A stretch of DNA of 64,000 nucleotides from Argonema galeatum A003/A1 (GTDB lineage: Bacteria > Cyanobacteriota > Cyanobacteriia > Cyanobacteriales > Aerosakkonemataceae), in NCBI RefSeq assembly GCF_023333595.1, contig NZ_JAIQZM010000029.1:1-64000 (forward strand), in the 5' to 3' direction. The first letter of the stretch is position 1. Each line of letters begins with the position of its first letter. The position numbers and the translations under genes are program-made. The notes beneath the pieces were generated by a model. That model was not told the DNA's origin. It saw nothing but the letters and a program-made list of their open reading frames with translations, and ran no database searches. This document shows positions 55,513 to 64,000 of this stretch, in pieces.

Positions 55513-58233
55513 TTACTCCTGTTCAGTTTCAATATCTGCTTTAGCTTGCTCTTTAAGTTCTTTTCGGGCTTCCTCAAAAAAGAATAGGTAAGCCGCTTCT
55601 AGAGTTTTACGATCTTCAACTAGACGACTAGCTCGTTCTTGATAAACCTCCTGAAAAAGTAGTTTCAAAACTTGGTAATACTGCTTTACTTGTTCTTCAC
55701 GTTGTTGACTAATTTGAGGCTGCTTGATAATCCTTGCCAAGCGAACTCTGTATTCTTGAGTAAGGGCAGCAAACACCACATCCCAAGACATATGAGGTTT
55801 ACGAGAGCGAACAGCTTGTAAAAATGCAGAGAATGGTTCAGTTTTGGCTGTGCGCTTATAAGAACTTCCCCGTATGTTGTACTGGGCTGCTAGCTTTGCA
55901 GCTTGCAACATATATTTCTTAATCAATTCGTGTTCTTCTGACATAAAACTCCTCAATAATGTAGTTAAAGGTTCGGAAATCCGATTCCAAATAGCCTCCA
56001 AATTAGGATCGTCTTGTTCGCGTAAAATCCATCTCAGCAAGACGTGATATATATCAAGCGGTCGTTGTGCTGCCCGTGCCAAATCATAAAGACAATCATC
56101 TTTTTTCTGAAGACTAGCAACGCTAACAGCCAACTTTCCTATACATTGCAATCGCTCTAATATTTGCTCGGCAAGCAGCGTAGATTGTCTTTCTTTTTGA
56201 GATAAATGCCCTTCTCGCTGATAGCTACCTGATCCAAGTAGAGGCTGTAGTGCAGAAGGAATGCCTTCTACTCTGCTGAACACATCCCACTTAGGCTCGA
56301 CTTCCAGATTGGCACTGAGAATAAATGGAAAACCAAAATCAGGTGCAAGCGCAAGTTCTAATGCTAAACGTAGTGACTTAAGCAAGGCAACTGAACTATT
56401 TACATCGCCCCAAACAATGGGAATCGTAACAGTGCAATGGATAAAATCTGCGCGTTTTGGCAGTGCAAATCCAACCACCTTATTAGATTTGAAGGCGATA
56501 ATGTTATCTCGATACAACTGCAATTCGTCAATCGTGACTGTTCCTCCTTCTGCATTCGTTGCTGCCGTATCGTGAAGCCACTTGCGCCAAATCGCTTGTA
56601 GTTCGCGGTTCGAGCCTCGCGGTAGAGCAAAATGTAAATACAGTGGGTCTTGCTTACTCGCCTTTGGGAAATTAGCCCCCACAGTAATTAACTGGTAAGC
56701 CAGAGAAGCAAGGGTATCTGCTCGCCGTTTGGGTTCAGCACTCATACCCCCAGGAAGACGATTTGAAAAGGCTTGTACCTTCGTTCCGGGTGGCATTTTG
56801 TTAGAAATTAATTCGTCTACTCCAGCAGACATAGCACCTAAAGAACAACGTTGACGCGGGTTCGCCTCAATATATGCTGTCAATTCTGCAAATCTTTTCC
56901 AATCAGTTGCTCTAGAAAAGTTTAGAAGTCGTCTTACTGCTGAAATTAGTTCTTCTGAAACATCAGTATCTTCTACTTGTCGAAGTTGAAATGAGTCTTG
57001 CAATGCTGCACGAATGCTATCCATTCCACCTGTTACTGCTTTAGCAGCAAACAGACTACGCCCATATTGAGCGTTGAAAGGTTCTAAGGCTGTACGCTGT
57101 TCGGGGGAAAGTCCGATATGAGTGGCAATTCGATCCCACGCATCTTTGGGGCTTAGTTCAGCCGCTCGATAACTGAGATAAGCAGCTTTCATTCCCTCCG
57201 AAAATGCAAACTCATCAGCAGTCGCAACAGGAGTTAAAGCAATTGTTTGAGCAACTGCAACAGCTTCTTTTCCGGCATCATTACCGTATTTTTCAATATC
57301 TTTTGTAACCTTATCAGCTTTATAGCCACTAAATTTTTTGGCAAGTTCGGTGATAACTTGGTCAAGTGTAGCTTCTGGGTTCTGTTGAATGGCTTGCGGA
57401 TCGACTTTAATTCCATCCTTGGTAGCTTTGACAAGTTGTTCAACGTTACCACTGAAAACGCGATCGATCTTTTTCTGCCATTGTCTTGCAATCTCAACCG
57501 TCAAATCTTCTATAGGAAAAGCTTCGCCTTCAAAAATTTGCCCGTCGGGTTCAATTGCAAGAGTGTGCAATTTATGTTTGTGTAAAACCTCTTCACAAGC
57601 AGATAGCAACAAGGAAGTCAGATAACTCCGATCTTCAGATAGCGTAACCTTAAACAGCCGACTAGAGCGACGGAATGCAACTGTTAACTCAGTTTCAACT
57701 TTGCGAATGCGAGTTTCTTCTGGAATACCAAGATCGAATAAATCGCCACCGATGAGCATCGCCGACCATCGTTTTATCTGGTCTTTAATTTGGGGATCTT
57801 CTGCGACAAAACGCATCCCATCCGTATTGTTATGACCGGAGTGACTTTCAATTAAGCGACGAACGAGTTCGAGTTCTTCATCCGTTTTGACCAGTTCGCC
57901 TACTCCCGATCGATCGAGTTGTTCTCGCAAAAAGTTGCGATCGCGTGCCAAAGTTTTGACCTTGCGCTCATCTTTATCCAACTTGTTCAAATCGTGAACA
58001 GCAGTTGCAGCCAGGATGGAACCACGTTTCTCTTCAGGAACTCCAGCAAGTTTGCTGACAGTGAGAACAAACTGACAGGCTGAGTCGAGGTGTTCGGCTA
58101 GAGTTCGCCCTTTGCGCGTCCCATACTGTCCATGCTTTGCGTGTAACTCGTATAGTTTGGGGCGAATCTCCTTAAAGTACAGATCGTCTAAACCTTCCGG
58201 TTCGCGGTTCAGTAGTCGTTGGCGTTTTAGCAT
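55513..58233 (-). CDS. cas10d: Type I-D large subunit and nuclease Cas10d (Csc3)
   Basis: The 906-residue protein has an N-terminal HD domain with H48 (in TLAEHLDSAC) and H80-D81 in AATAVHDLNKLDKD. The rest is the long Cas10d-type body. Type I-D uses this HD domain, instead of one on Cas3, for DNA cleavage. GGGAGGAAAG precedes the ATG. It is the first gene of the cas operon, with the toxin-antitoxin pair upstream in the same direction, 95 bp away. Confidence 0.95.
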   Translation of the reverse strand: MLKRQRLLNREPEGLDDLYFKEIRPKLYELHAKHGQYGTRKGRTLAEHLDSACQFVLTVSKLAGVPEEKRGSILAATAVHDLNKLDKDERKVKTLARDRNFLREQLDRSGVGELVKTDEELELVRRLIESHSGHNNTDGMRFVAEDPQIKDQIKRWSAMLIGGDLFDLGIPEETRIRKVETELTVAFRRSSRLFKVTLSEDRSYLTSLLLSACEEVLHKHKLHTLAIEPDGQIFEGEAFPIEDLTVEIARQWQKKIDRVFSGNVEQLVKATKDGIKVDPQAIQQNPEATLDQVITELAKKFSGYKADKVTKDIEKYGNDAGKEAVAVAQTIALTPVATADEFAFSEGMKAAYLSYRAAELSPKDAWDRIATHIGLSPEQRTALEPFNAQYGRSLFAAKAVTGGMDSIRAALQDSFQLRQVEDTDVSEELISAVRRLLNFSRATDWKRFAELTAYIEANPRQRCSLGAMSAGVDELISNKMPPGTKVQAFSNRLPGGMSAEPKRRADTLASLAYQLITVGANFPKASKQDPLYLHFALPRGSNRELQAIWRKWLHDTAATNAEGGTVTIDELQLYRDNIIAFKSNKVVGFALPKRADFIHCTVTIPIVWGDVNSSVALLKSLRLALELALAPDFGFPFILSANLEVEPKWDVFSRVEGIPSALQPLLGSGSYQREGHLSQKERQSTLLAEQILERLQCIGKLAVSVASLQKKDDCLYDLARAAQRPLDIYHVLLRWILREQDDPNLEAIWNRISEPLTTLLRSFMSEEHELIKKYMLQAAKLAAQYNIRGSSYKRTAKTEPFSAFLQAVRSRKPHMSWDVVFAALTQEYRVRLARIIKQPQISQQREEQVKQYYQVLKLLFQEVYQERASRLVEDRKTLEAAYLFFFEEARKELKEQAKADIETEQE

Positions 58234-58328
58234 TTTACTTTCCTCCCATTTAGTAAGGGCGAACAGTGCGTAGGCGATAGCCGAGGCGTAAGCGATCGCT
58301 CAGTCCGTAAGCTTGAGACGGTTGCTCG

Positions 58329-58715
58329 TCATTCATCCTTTTCTTCCTCTGGCTCAATTGGTTGATATTCCTGAATCCTGTTATTTTGGATAACCCAGAG
58401 TTTGCCGATCGCATCCCTTTGCTCTAAACCTGCAATCAAGGTATCGATCGCCTCACACCAATCTGCAAATGAGGCGCGATCGGGTAGGCGAATAACTACA
58501 ATACCTGCATAATTAGCTGGGTTGAACCGAGCGCGATTGCTAAAGCCTCGATCTGCTGTCACCAGGCATCGCCCCTCTGTTCTACAAACCTCAATCACCT
58601 CTGTGTCTGGAGCAGAACTCAATCCCTGTCCTGGCACAGTTGCCACGTCATGACCTGCAACTTGCAAACGCGAGACGATCCGCAAGTCAACGTTTTCATC
58701 TAGTTTGATATTCAT
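58329..58715 (-). CDS. DUF5615 PIN-like toxin
   Basis: From ATG at 58715 the 128-residue protein is a PIN-like (Mut7-C/DUF5615) nuclease-type toxin. It starts MNIKLDENVDLRIVSRL (acidic Asp-Glu in LDEN) and has LVTADRGFSNRARF as the second acidic motif. Its ATG overlaps the stop of the DUF433 gene by four bases (ATGA), a typical coupled toxin-antitoxin arrangement. An in-frame start at 58754 is inside the antitoxin gene and unlikely. It lies just upstream of cas10d. Confidence 0.88.
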   Translation of the reverse strand: MNIKLDENVDLRIVSRLQVAGHDVATVPGQGLSSAPDTEVIEVCRTEGRCLVTADRGFSNRARFNPANYAGIVVIRLPDRASFADWCEAIDTLIAGLEQRDAIGKLWVIQNNRIQEYQPIEPEEEKDE

Positions 58716-58969
58716 ATTGTTTCTTTCGCTCGATTTAGAGGAATTTCCATCCATCCGCCTCGCGCCATCTCAGCACCATAGGCGATGCAAGCCAGCACAT
58801 CCTCTCGCTCAATGCTGGGATACGCCTCTAGAATCTCGTCGATTGTCATTCCACCTGCTAAATAATCCAGAATCAAAGACACCCAAATGCGATGTCCGCG
58901 AATGCAAGGCTTGCCAAAGCAGATATTTGGATCGATCGAGATGCGGGATAGCAGGTCATCATTAGCCAT
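58712..58969 (-). CDS. DUF433 antitoxin
   Basis: The 85-residue DUF433 protein has the family phrases RISIDPNICFGKPCIRGHRI and LDYLAGGMTIDEILEAYPSI. It is a winged-helix DNA-binding antitoxin commonly paired with DUF5615 toxins, which it precedes here. It probably represses its own promoter and, through readthrough, might affect the downstream cas operon. Confidence 0.92.
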   Translation of the reverse strand: MANDDLLSRISIDPNICFGKPCIRGHRIWVSLILDYLAGGMTIDEILEAYPSIEREDVLACIAYGAEMARGGWMEIPLNRAKETI

Positions 58970-59062
58970 TGGTACTTCTCCCTAGTATGTCTTTAGTTTA
59001 CGAGTGGTTGGAAGTGGGGTATTCCTTAGTGGAGTACATTGCCAGCGTGTAGTTACGCCCCG

Positions 59063-59209
59063 TCATTGCTTTGAGATATGCTGCCAAACTTCCGGTAGTT
59101 TGACGCCTTCTGGCACTTCGGACGCAGGACAAGAGTAAACGGGTTTGAGAGTAATGCGATAATCGGACATATCCTTAAACAGTGTCCGTAACTTGTTGTT
59201 ATTCACCAT
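59063..59209 (-). CDS. Doubtful small open frame
   Basis: A 48-codon frame from ATG at 59209 (MVNNNKLRTLFKDMSDYRIT onward) has no recognised family and overlaps the putative control region of the WYL gene. It may not be a gene. It is listed because it has a plausible length and composition. Confidence 0.22.
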   Translation of the reverse strand: MVNNNKLRTLFKDMSDYRITLKPVYSCPASEVPEGVKLPEVWQHISKQ

Positions 59210-59262
59210 ATTGGCACTCAAAATAGAGATTGGCAAGAAGTATAAGTACAAAAGTGTCCGTA
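59164..59262. promoter_or_regulatory. Repeated GTGTCCG motifs upstream of WYL gene
   Basis: AGTGTCCGTA occurs at 59181-59190 and at 59253-59262, and an inverted CGGACAT at 59164-59170. The second copy lies 8 bases before the ATG at 59271. Such spaced repeats fit an operator, perhaps for the WYL protein itself. Confidence 0.45.
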
Positions 59263-59270
59263 TAAATTAG

Positions 59271-60131
59271 ATGAGTCGAAAAGGTCAGTCCATCACCCTG
59301 TCTATCTCCGATCGCGACAAAGCCCAACTAGAAGCGATCGCCCGCGAACTCGGCATGATGTGGGGCGATCGCCCGAACATCTCCAAACTGGTAGAAGCGA
59401 TCGCCCGTCGCCAACTCCTGATCGCCCCCAACATCGACTGGAAAGAACCGCGCTTGCAAGCACTCAAGCAAGCTATGGATGCTCTCATCGATGCTGGAAA
59501 TATCCAAGCAGCTTTAGATATTGCCAACTTGCTCTTAGAACGCAGCGAACTATCAATCCCCTTACAGCGAGAAATAGAACGATTTATCGAAAACCCTCCC
59601 CCAGCTTGGCGAATCGAAATAGAACGTTATATTCACCGCCAACAACCATTTCAGTTAACTTACGAAGACGCGGCTGAAAGGGTTTGGCATTTTCACATCT
59701 ACCACGCCATCATTACTCGCCATGAAGACCGTCAATACTTAGATTGCTGGTGTGAGGAAAGTGAAGGCAATCAGGATTTAGAAGAATTGAAGCATAATTG
59801 GAGCCTGCGCCTAGACCGTATCCCAGAAGCAGCGATCGCACCCATTAAAGGAGAATGGCGCGATAGTCTAGACTATATTCCAGTGGAAATGCACCTATTT
59901 CGAGGCTTGGCTTTAGGCTATAAAACCAAAAATACTGAAGATATTACTAATGAACAGTTGCCAGAATTTCCACAAGTACGGCAAGTAGTTCGGCGCGTAT
60001 CCAGCACTTTTTGGTTTTTCCGAGAAATCTTACGGTATGGGGAAGATTGTGTAATTGTAGCGCCGGAGTCAGTGCGCGATCGCTTCAATCAAAAGCTACA
60101 AGCTCTTTATCGTCGCTATAACATCCAATAA
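59271..60131 (+). CDS. WYL-domain transcriptional regulator
   Basis: The 286-residue protein has a DNA-binding-type N-terminus (SITLSISDRDKAQLEAIARE, resembling ribbon-helix-helix) and a WYL-like ligand-sensing domain from about residue 115 (PFQLTYEDAAERVWHFHIYH and later DYIPVEMHLFRGLALGYK). WYL proteins regulate CRISPR loci in cyanobacteria, including type I-D. It is divergent from the toxin-antitoxin pair and cas operon, and repeated GTGTCCG motifs precede it. The ligand is unknown. Confidence 0.87.
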   Translation: MSRKGQSITLSISDRDKAQLEAIARELGMMWGDRPNISKLVEAIARRQLLIAPNIDWKEPRLQALKQAMDALIDAGNIQAALDIANLLLERSELSIPLQREIERFIENPPPAWRIEIERYIHRQQPFQLTYEDAAERVWHFHIYHAIITRHEDRQYLDCWCEESEGNQDLEELKHNWSLRLDRIPEAAIAPIKGEWRDSLDYIPVEMHLFRGLALGYKTKNTEDITNEQLPEFPQVRQVVRRVSSTFWFFREILRYGEDCVIVAPESVRDRFNQKLQALYRRYNIQ

Positions 60132-60655
60132 ATTCAACAACAAGAGATGAAATATAAGCAGCTACTCCATTCTCCTTTTGCCTTCCGCTTCTTGCGCCTT
60201 CTGCAAATAATATAGTATAACTGAAGGTAAGCTATACCTTAATACTGCTCGGTTAAGGATATTTGGCGTTTGTAGGGGCGTTCGCCGCTCGGCGCGGATG
60301 CGCGATTCATTCGGGCAGAAAATCTAGGTATGGGTCTGGGTTAAATGATTGAGACAACCAGTTTTGGATTTTGAATTTGAATTTAAACGGTTTTAATGTC
60401 AATTCAAAATAAATTGGAAATCTGCAATTCTTCAATTTAAAATTTGCCAATGACTTGAACACTCAGAAACCGGGTTTCTTGGAGAAACCCGGTTTCTAAG
60501 GGCGCGGCAGTTTTACGTTTAATTATGCTTACCTACTGAATATCTCTCAATGGATATAGCTTGGTCGGGCAAAGTCTACCTTAAGATTCTACCCAGTTCT
60601 GAAGAGATTCTCTAGGCTGATAGTAGAGTTGCTCAAGCAATGGGAAAAAACTTAT
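60132..60655. other. Intergenic region with repeats
   Basis: No gene is supported. It contains part of a GTAGGGGC repeat (60273-60280) and a copy of the AGAAACCCGG element at 60463-60528, followed by the same GCGCGGCAGTTTTACGTTTA arm as near 6690. The promoter of the HdeD-like gene probably lies at its right end. Confidence 0.7.
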
Positions 60656-61219
60656 ATGACAAGCAATGTTTCTGGTGACATTAACAAGGGTGTTAATGGA
60701 TCGCTGTGGATGGGTATTCTCCTGATTGTTTTGGGTATTGTGGCGATCGCTCTACCTGCTGTCTCGACAATCGTTATTGAAACTTGGGTCGCGCTGATCC
60801 TTGTCTCTGCTGGAGCTGCCAAACTGGTTTACGCATTTCAAAGCCGCGATAATGGAGGCTTCATCTGGAAGCTTTTGTTGAGTGTCCTCTACATTGCAAC
60901 GGGTCTGATGCTGTTTTTTAATCCTTTAACGGGAGTCCTCACGCTGACCCTGTTGCTGGGAACTTTTTTGCTGGCGGAAGGCACCTTCGAGTTAATCCTG
61001 GCATTCCAGTTACGTCCACAACCGAATTGGACATGGGTGTTAATTAATGGCATTATCACCCTGGTATTGGGTGCAATGATTTGGTTCCAGTGGCCTTTCG
61101 ATGCACCTTGGGCGATCGGGACTCTGATTGGTGCTAGCGTTCTGTTCAGTGGCATTTCACGAGTAATGCTGTCGTTGAATTTGCCTTCTACTCCGAATCA
61201 GTCAAATCAAGCGGCTTGA
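60656..61219 (+). CDS. HdeD-like (DUF308) membrane protein
   Basis: From ATG at 60656 the product has 187 residues, with six hydrophobic helices in the DUF308/HdeD pattern (GILLIVLGIVAIALPAVSTI, then GAAKLVYAFQSRD, then FNPLTGVLTLTLLLGTFLLA). HdeD in enteric bacteria helps acid resistance; in cyanobacteria the role is unclear. A TTG start at 60629 is possible. A clear terminator follows. Confidence 0.88.
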   Translation: MTSNVSGDINKGVNGSLWMGILLIVLGIVAIALPAVSTIVIETWVALILVSAGAAKLVYAFQSRDNGGFIWKLLLSVLYIATGLMLFFNPLTGVLTLTLLLGTFLLAEGTFELILAFQLRPQPNWTWVLINGIITLVLGAMIWFQWPFDAPWAIGTLIGASVLFSGISRVMLSLNLPSTPNQSNQAA

Positions 61220-61246
61220 GTCTAAAGTGCTGTAGTCTGGCGTAGG

Positions 61247-61270
61247 GTGGGCTAAAAGCCCACTTTTATT
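61247..61270 (+). terminator. Rho-independent terminator
   Basis: GTGGGCT and AGCCCAC form a 7-bp stem with a three-base loop, followed by TTTTATT. It lies 27 bp after the HdeD-like stop codon. Confidence 0.8.
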
Positions 61271-61377
61271 GTCAGAAATAGGCAGAACAGGGATTGCGCT
61301 GCGCGATCGCCTTCGCGGTAAAATTTAAGATGCCGCAGTAATTCCAGCGCCAACCTAACTCCCAACTACAGCCAACA

Positions 61378-62559
61378 ATGAGATTCACACCACTACTGAT
61401 AATTTTTATTCTGTTGATTTCTGGCTGCGATCGAAAAATTAATCCTGACAGTACTCTCAGCGCAAAAACTGGAGTCACCGAACAACCAGAAGCGCCTCAA
61501 AAGCCAAAAGCTTATACAAAAGAAGCGAAATTAATTGCTGTTGGCGACATTCTGATGCACATGGCGCTCACTCGCTCCGGTTACAATCCGCAAAAGAAAA
61601 CCTATAACTTTGACAATTTTTTCAAGGAAGTCAAGCCTATAATCTCCACTGGCGATTGGGCGATCGCAAATCTAGAGATACCTGTAGCAGGCCCAGAATT
61701 GGGTTATTCAGAATATCCTATTTTTAATGCTCCAGCACAAATAGTCGATGCGGCCAAAGGCGCTGGCTTTAATATATTGACAAATGCCAATAATCATGCT
61801 TTAGACAAAGGTGAAAAGGGAATAATTAATACGATTAAGAATATTCGATCGCGTGGATTGCCTTCAGTCGGCACCGCGACTTCCTCCAAGGAAGCAGAGA
61901 AGATTTTGATCGTCAAGAAAAACGACATTTCGATGGCGGTTATGGCTTATACTTTTGGCACGAATGGCATTCCTATTCCCAAAGGTAAAAACTATCTTGT
62001 CTCGCTGATTGATGAAAATAAAATCATCAAAGATATTGCTAGAGCGAAGAAACAAGGAGCCGATGCGGTCACCATTTCCCTTCATTTTGGCGATGAGTAT
62101 CACCGTCAACCTAACGCCGGACAAAAACAACTGGTCAAAAAGTTGATTGAATCAGGTGCTGATATTATTCTCGGCTGTCATCCCCATGTTGTGCAACCTT
62201 ACCAAATATTAAAGTTACGCGGGAAAGACGGTAAACCTAGAACCGGAGTTGTCATTTATTCAATGGGAAATTTTATCGCTTATCAGATTGGTTCTTACAA
62301 AGATCTTGGGGTAATCTTTTCAGTGAATATTCGCAAACGCTTTCCCGAAAAAACTATCGAAATTACCAATGTCGAAGCGATTCCTACCTGGACTCATAAT
62401 TATACACTTAATAATAAATTGAATTTTCGCGTTCTGCCCATTGAAGCAGTCGTGACTAGAAAAAACGATCCACTTCTACCAAGTACTAAGTATCCAGTTC
62501 TCAAAAATCAATTGCTTGATATGAAGCGTCACCTCAAATCCTTAAGCAGTGATAAATAG
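61378..62559 (+). CDS. CapA-family metallophosphatase-like lipoprotein
   Basis: The 393-residue protein has a lipoprotein signal (MRFTPLLIIFILLISGC, lipid on Cys17). A CapA/PgsA-like calcineurin-type domain follows with GDILMHMALTRSG, ANLEIPV, NANNHALDKG and LGCHPHVVQPYQIL, supplying the metal-binding His, Asp and Asn. In Bacillus CapA-like proteins help make poly-gamma-glutamate, but no other capsule gene is here, so the substrate is unknown. Confidence 0.92.
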   Translation: MRFTPLLIIFILLISGCDRKINPDSTLSAKTGVTEQPEAPQKPKAYTKEAKLIAVGDILMHMALTRSGYNPQKKTYNFDNFFKEVKPIISTGDWAIANLEIPVAGPELGYSEYPIFNAPAQIVDAAKGAGFNILTNANNHALDKGEKGIINTIKNIRSRGLPSVGTATSSKEAEKILIVKKNDISMAVMAYTFGTNGIPIPKGKNYLVSLIDENKIIKDIARAKKQGADAVTISLHFGDEYHRQPNAGQKQLVKKLIESGADIILGCHPHVVQPYQILKLRGKDGKPRTGVVIYSMGNFIAYQIGSYKDLGVIFSVNIRKRFPEKTIEITNVEAIPTWTHNYTLNNKLNFRVLPIEAVVTRKNDPLLPSTKYPVLKNQLLDMKRHLKSLSSDK

Positions 62560-62600
62560 TTTTGAGTTTTGACTTCGTTAGTACATGAGCGAGTTCCAGA

Positions 62601-62700
62601 AATTGTCTGTTGTCATCGTTGGTTAAATTTTTACCGCAGATGAAGAGGGATGCACGCAGATGAACGCAGATAAGAATAAGAACATGAATTTTTTAGGCAA
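62601..62700. repeat. Inverted copy of dispersed ATCTGCGT element
   Basis: Reading the minus strand, this carries TGCCTAAAAAATTC, ATCTGCGTTCATCTGCGTG, CATCTGCGGTAAAAATTTAACC and ACGATGACAACAG, as at 49847-49939. Confidence 0.85.
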
Positions 62701-62736
62701 CTGATGCTATCGGATCTAATATAATTTTTGACTTTT

Positions 62737-63975
62737 CTACACTTTTTCCTTTGCTGGCGGTGTGACGCCCATTTTGTTGAGGATAACTTCCAGTTCCTTT
62801 AGCAATTTAAAGTCTGACTGCGGCAGAAACTGAGTGCTATTTCCGAACAAACCATCAGCTACAGAAGGGTTTTTCTCAAGGAAGGCGAACGCCTGTCGAA
62901 ACTGACGCTGATTTGCGAAGATAGGCGAGTCAAAATGACAGGGAATAATTCGATCGAAATCCCAACTCGCTACCTTGTTAGCCCAGTCGATCGCTTGCTT
63001 GGGCGCTCGGTTGAGAATGAGCGTCTGCAAAATTGGTGCTACAAACAAGCGTCCGCCCCCGCGCAGTGCATCGAACGACTGTTTCCACTCATTTTTCCAT
63101 TTGAACGGAAACCAACCGAAATACGCCTTCCTAGAGCGATCGGGCCCTTTGAGAGCATCGCGAAAAGATTGCCCCATTTCCACCACTTCCAGTGCGCTGG
63201 GTCGGAAGTAAAAAGCAAACAGCGAAATGCGCTGCCATCCTTTGTGGCGCGTCGCCTCGCTGTCCTCAACCACGTCAAACGCATCATCCTTGGCGTGGAA
63301 CAGCAAGGGGTAGGGGTCAAGTTGAACTATAGCAGGCGGTTCCTCTGGCACGGAAACCACCGAGTCTGTCACCAGCAGCGTGCGCGTCAGCTTATCGAAA
63401 AAAGCTACTTCCTCAAACGGCCCCAGTCCCAGATCGATCGGCCCCAGCATCGCGTAATCAAAGCGATCGGCAAAAGGCGCTAAACTACTGTCGGATGGCA
63501 GTATCTGAGTGCGTTTCGCAGGCAAACCCAGCCAGCTAAGAGGCAAGTTTAACGGGAAACTCCACTGGGAAGGCGCGACAAAAACCTGCGCGAGAGGAAA
63601 GCGTCTGGCAAAAGGGCCAACGAAAACCTTATGTTCGATACCTGAAACAGTTGGCAGGATAATGTACTTAACATCGCCGTGCATTGCCTCCAACTCCTTG
63701 ACAAGCCTTACACATTCTGGTGTCGGAGCGACTGGCGCATAGACGAAAAGACCGCCTTCTTCCAACTTAACCACGGTCATGCGAATCGGCGCAACCACAT
63801 AAAGGATGCCCTGCAACTGGTCAAAAGTCCAGATTTTGTCTTTAACCACCTCATGGCAAAGTGTTCGCCGCCTGCCGTATGGGTAGAGCGGTACAGCAGG
63901 CCAAAAAGGCCATGACAAGTCTCCTGGATCGATGCTCGGACAAACCTCTTGCTCCTGCGTCTGGTGCGCTTTCAT
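62737..63975 (-). CDS. DUF4336 family protein
   Basis: The 412-residue protein belongs to DUF4336, a cyanobacterial and algal family with a metallo-beta-lactamase-like fold. Visible landmarks are GDLSWPFWPAVPLYPYGRRR near the start, KYIILPTVSGIEHKVFVGPF, EVAFFDKLTRTLLVTDSVVS and RIIPCHFDSPIFANQRQF near the end. Function is not established. It is alone on the minus strand at the window's edge; the ATG is at 63975. Confidence 0.9.
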   Translation of the reverse strand: MKAHQTQEQEVCPSIDPGDLSWPFWPAVPLYPYGRRRTLCHEVVKDKIWTFDQLQGILYVVAPIRMTVVKLEEGGLFVYAPVAPTPECVRLVKELEAMHGDVKYIILPTVSGIEHKVFVGPFARRFPLAQVFVAPSQWSFPLNLPLSWLGLPAKRTQILPSDSSLAPFADRFDYAMLGPIDLGLGPFEEVAFFDKLTRTLLVTDSVVSVPEEPPAIVQLDPYPLLFHAKDDAFDVVEDSEATRHKGWQRISLFAFYFRPSALEVVEMGQSFRDALKGPDRSRKAYFGWFPFKWKNEWKQSFDALRGGGRLFVAPILQTLILNRAPKQAIDWANKVASWDFDRIIPCHFDSPIFANQRQFRQAFAFLEKNPSVADGLFGNSTQFLPQSDFKLLKELEVILNKMGVTPPAKEKV

Positions 63976-64000
63976 CTGTCTTAATCTCTAGAAAGTTTAG

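Noticed and set aside
1..64000. tRNA, rRNA or prophage genes
   Set aside because: No cloverleaf, ribosomal core sequence or phage structural module was recognised on reading; transposase relics are the only mobile genes seen.

Overview
The window looks like chromosomal DNA of a filamentous cyanobacterium. The evidence is the many HIP1 octamers (GCGATCGC), the short heptamer and octamer tandem repeats, dispersed AGAAACCCGGTTTCT hairpins, a type I-D CRISPR-Cas locus with a WYL regulator, and cyanobacteria-typical families (haemagglutination-type secreted protein, CHAT-TPR, DUF928, CHASE2-GGDEF-EAL, NHLM peptide export, DUF4336). The genus cannot be fixed from the sequence alone. No rRNA or tRNA gene was seen.

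Region A (about 1-44.6 kb) is a large, repeat-rich accessory region built around ribosomally made, modified peptides (RiPPs). A Nif11-leader protein with a GG cleavage site (1526) and a short three-cysteine lanthipeptide precursor (33241, minus strand) are the substrate candidates. There are two class II lanthipeptide synthetases. LanM1 (29504-32755) has the normal Cys-His-Gly zinc motif. LanM2 (41321-44629) has the Cys-Cys-Gly motif known from promiscuous ProcM-type enzymes. Export genes are an HlyD-like adaptor (13318), a C39 peptidase ABC exporter (15295) and a second NHLM ABC protein (33618). Possible tailoring genes are a prolyl-hydroxylase-like 2OG oxygenase (25720), a Nif11-domain protein fused to a 2OG-oxygenase-like domain (27714), a formylglycine-generating enzyme (5345), an aromatic amino-acid decarboxylase with an unknown partner (6708-9217), a methyltransferase, a GT2 glycosyltransferase and a double FkbM protein. 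Two SbmA/BacA-like ABC transporters lie in the same stretch; the first sits between Tn3 and IS4 transposase remnants. Interleaved are secreted or signalling genes (haemagglutination protein 2561, CHAT-TPR 10368, DUF928 36527, CHASE2-GGDEF-EAL 37686), and a shared GTGGGAAAAGTGGG motif lies upstream of several of them.

Region B (about 45.4-60.1 kb) is a complete type I-D CRISPR-Cas locus on the minus strand: cas10d, csc2, csc1, cas3', cas6, cas4, cas1, cas2, a leader, and then a 40-repeat array transcribed leftwards. A DUF433/DUF5615 toxin-antitoxin pair sits at its upstream end and a divergent WYL regulator lies beyond it. A single CRISPR-repeat-like copy lies about 700 bp past the array, directly in front of the lanM2 start codon. 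This is the most unexpected link between the two systems.

Region C (60.6-64 kb) is ordinary: an HdeD-like membrane protein, a CapA-like lipoprotein and a DUF4336 protein.

Intergenic space is dense with nested palindromic elements (GTAGGGGC-ended, AGAAACCCGG-type, ATCTGCGT-type and GCGCTTTAGCGC-type). Several of them sit directly in front of RiPP export genes or inside the cas operon.
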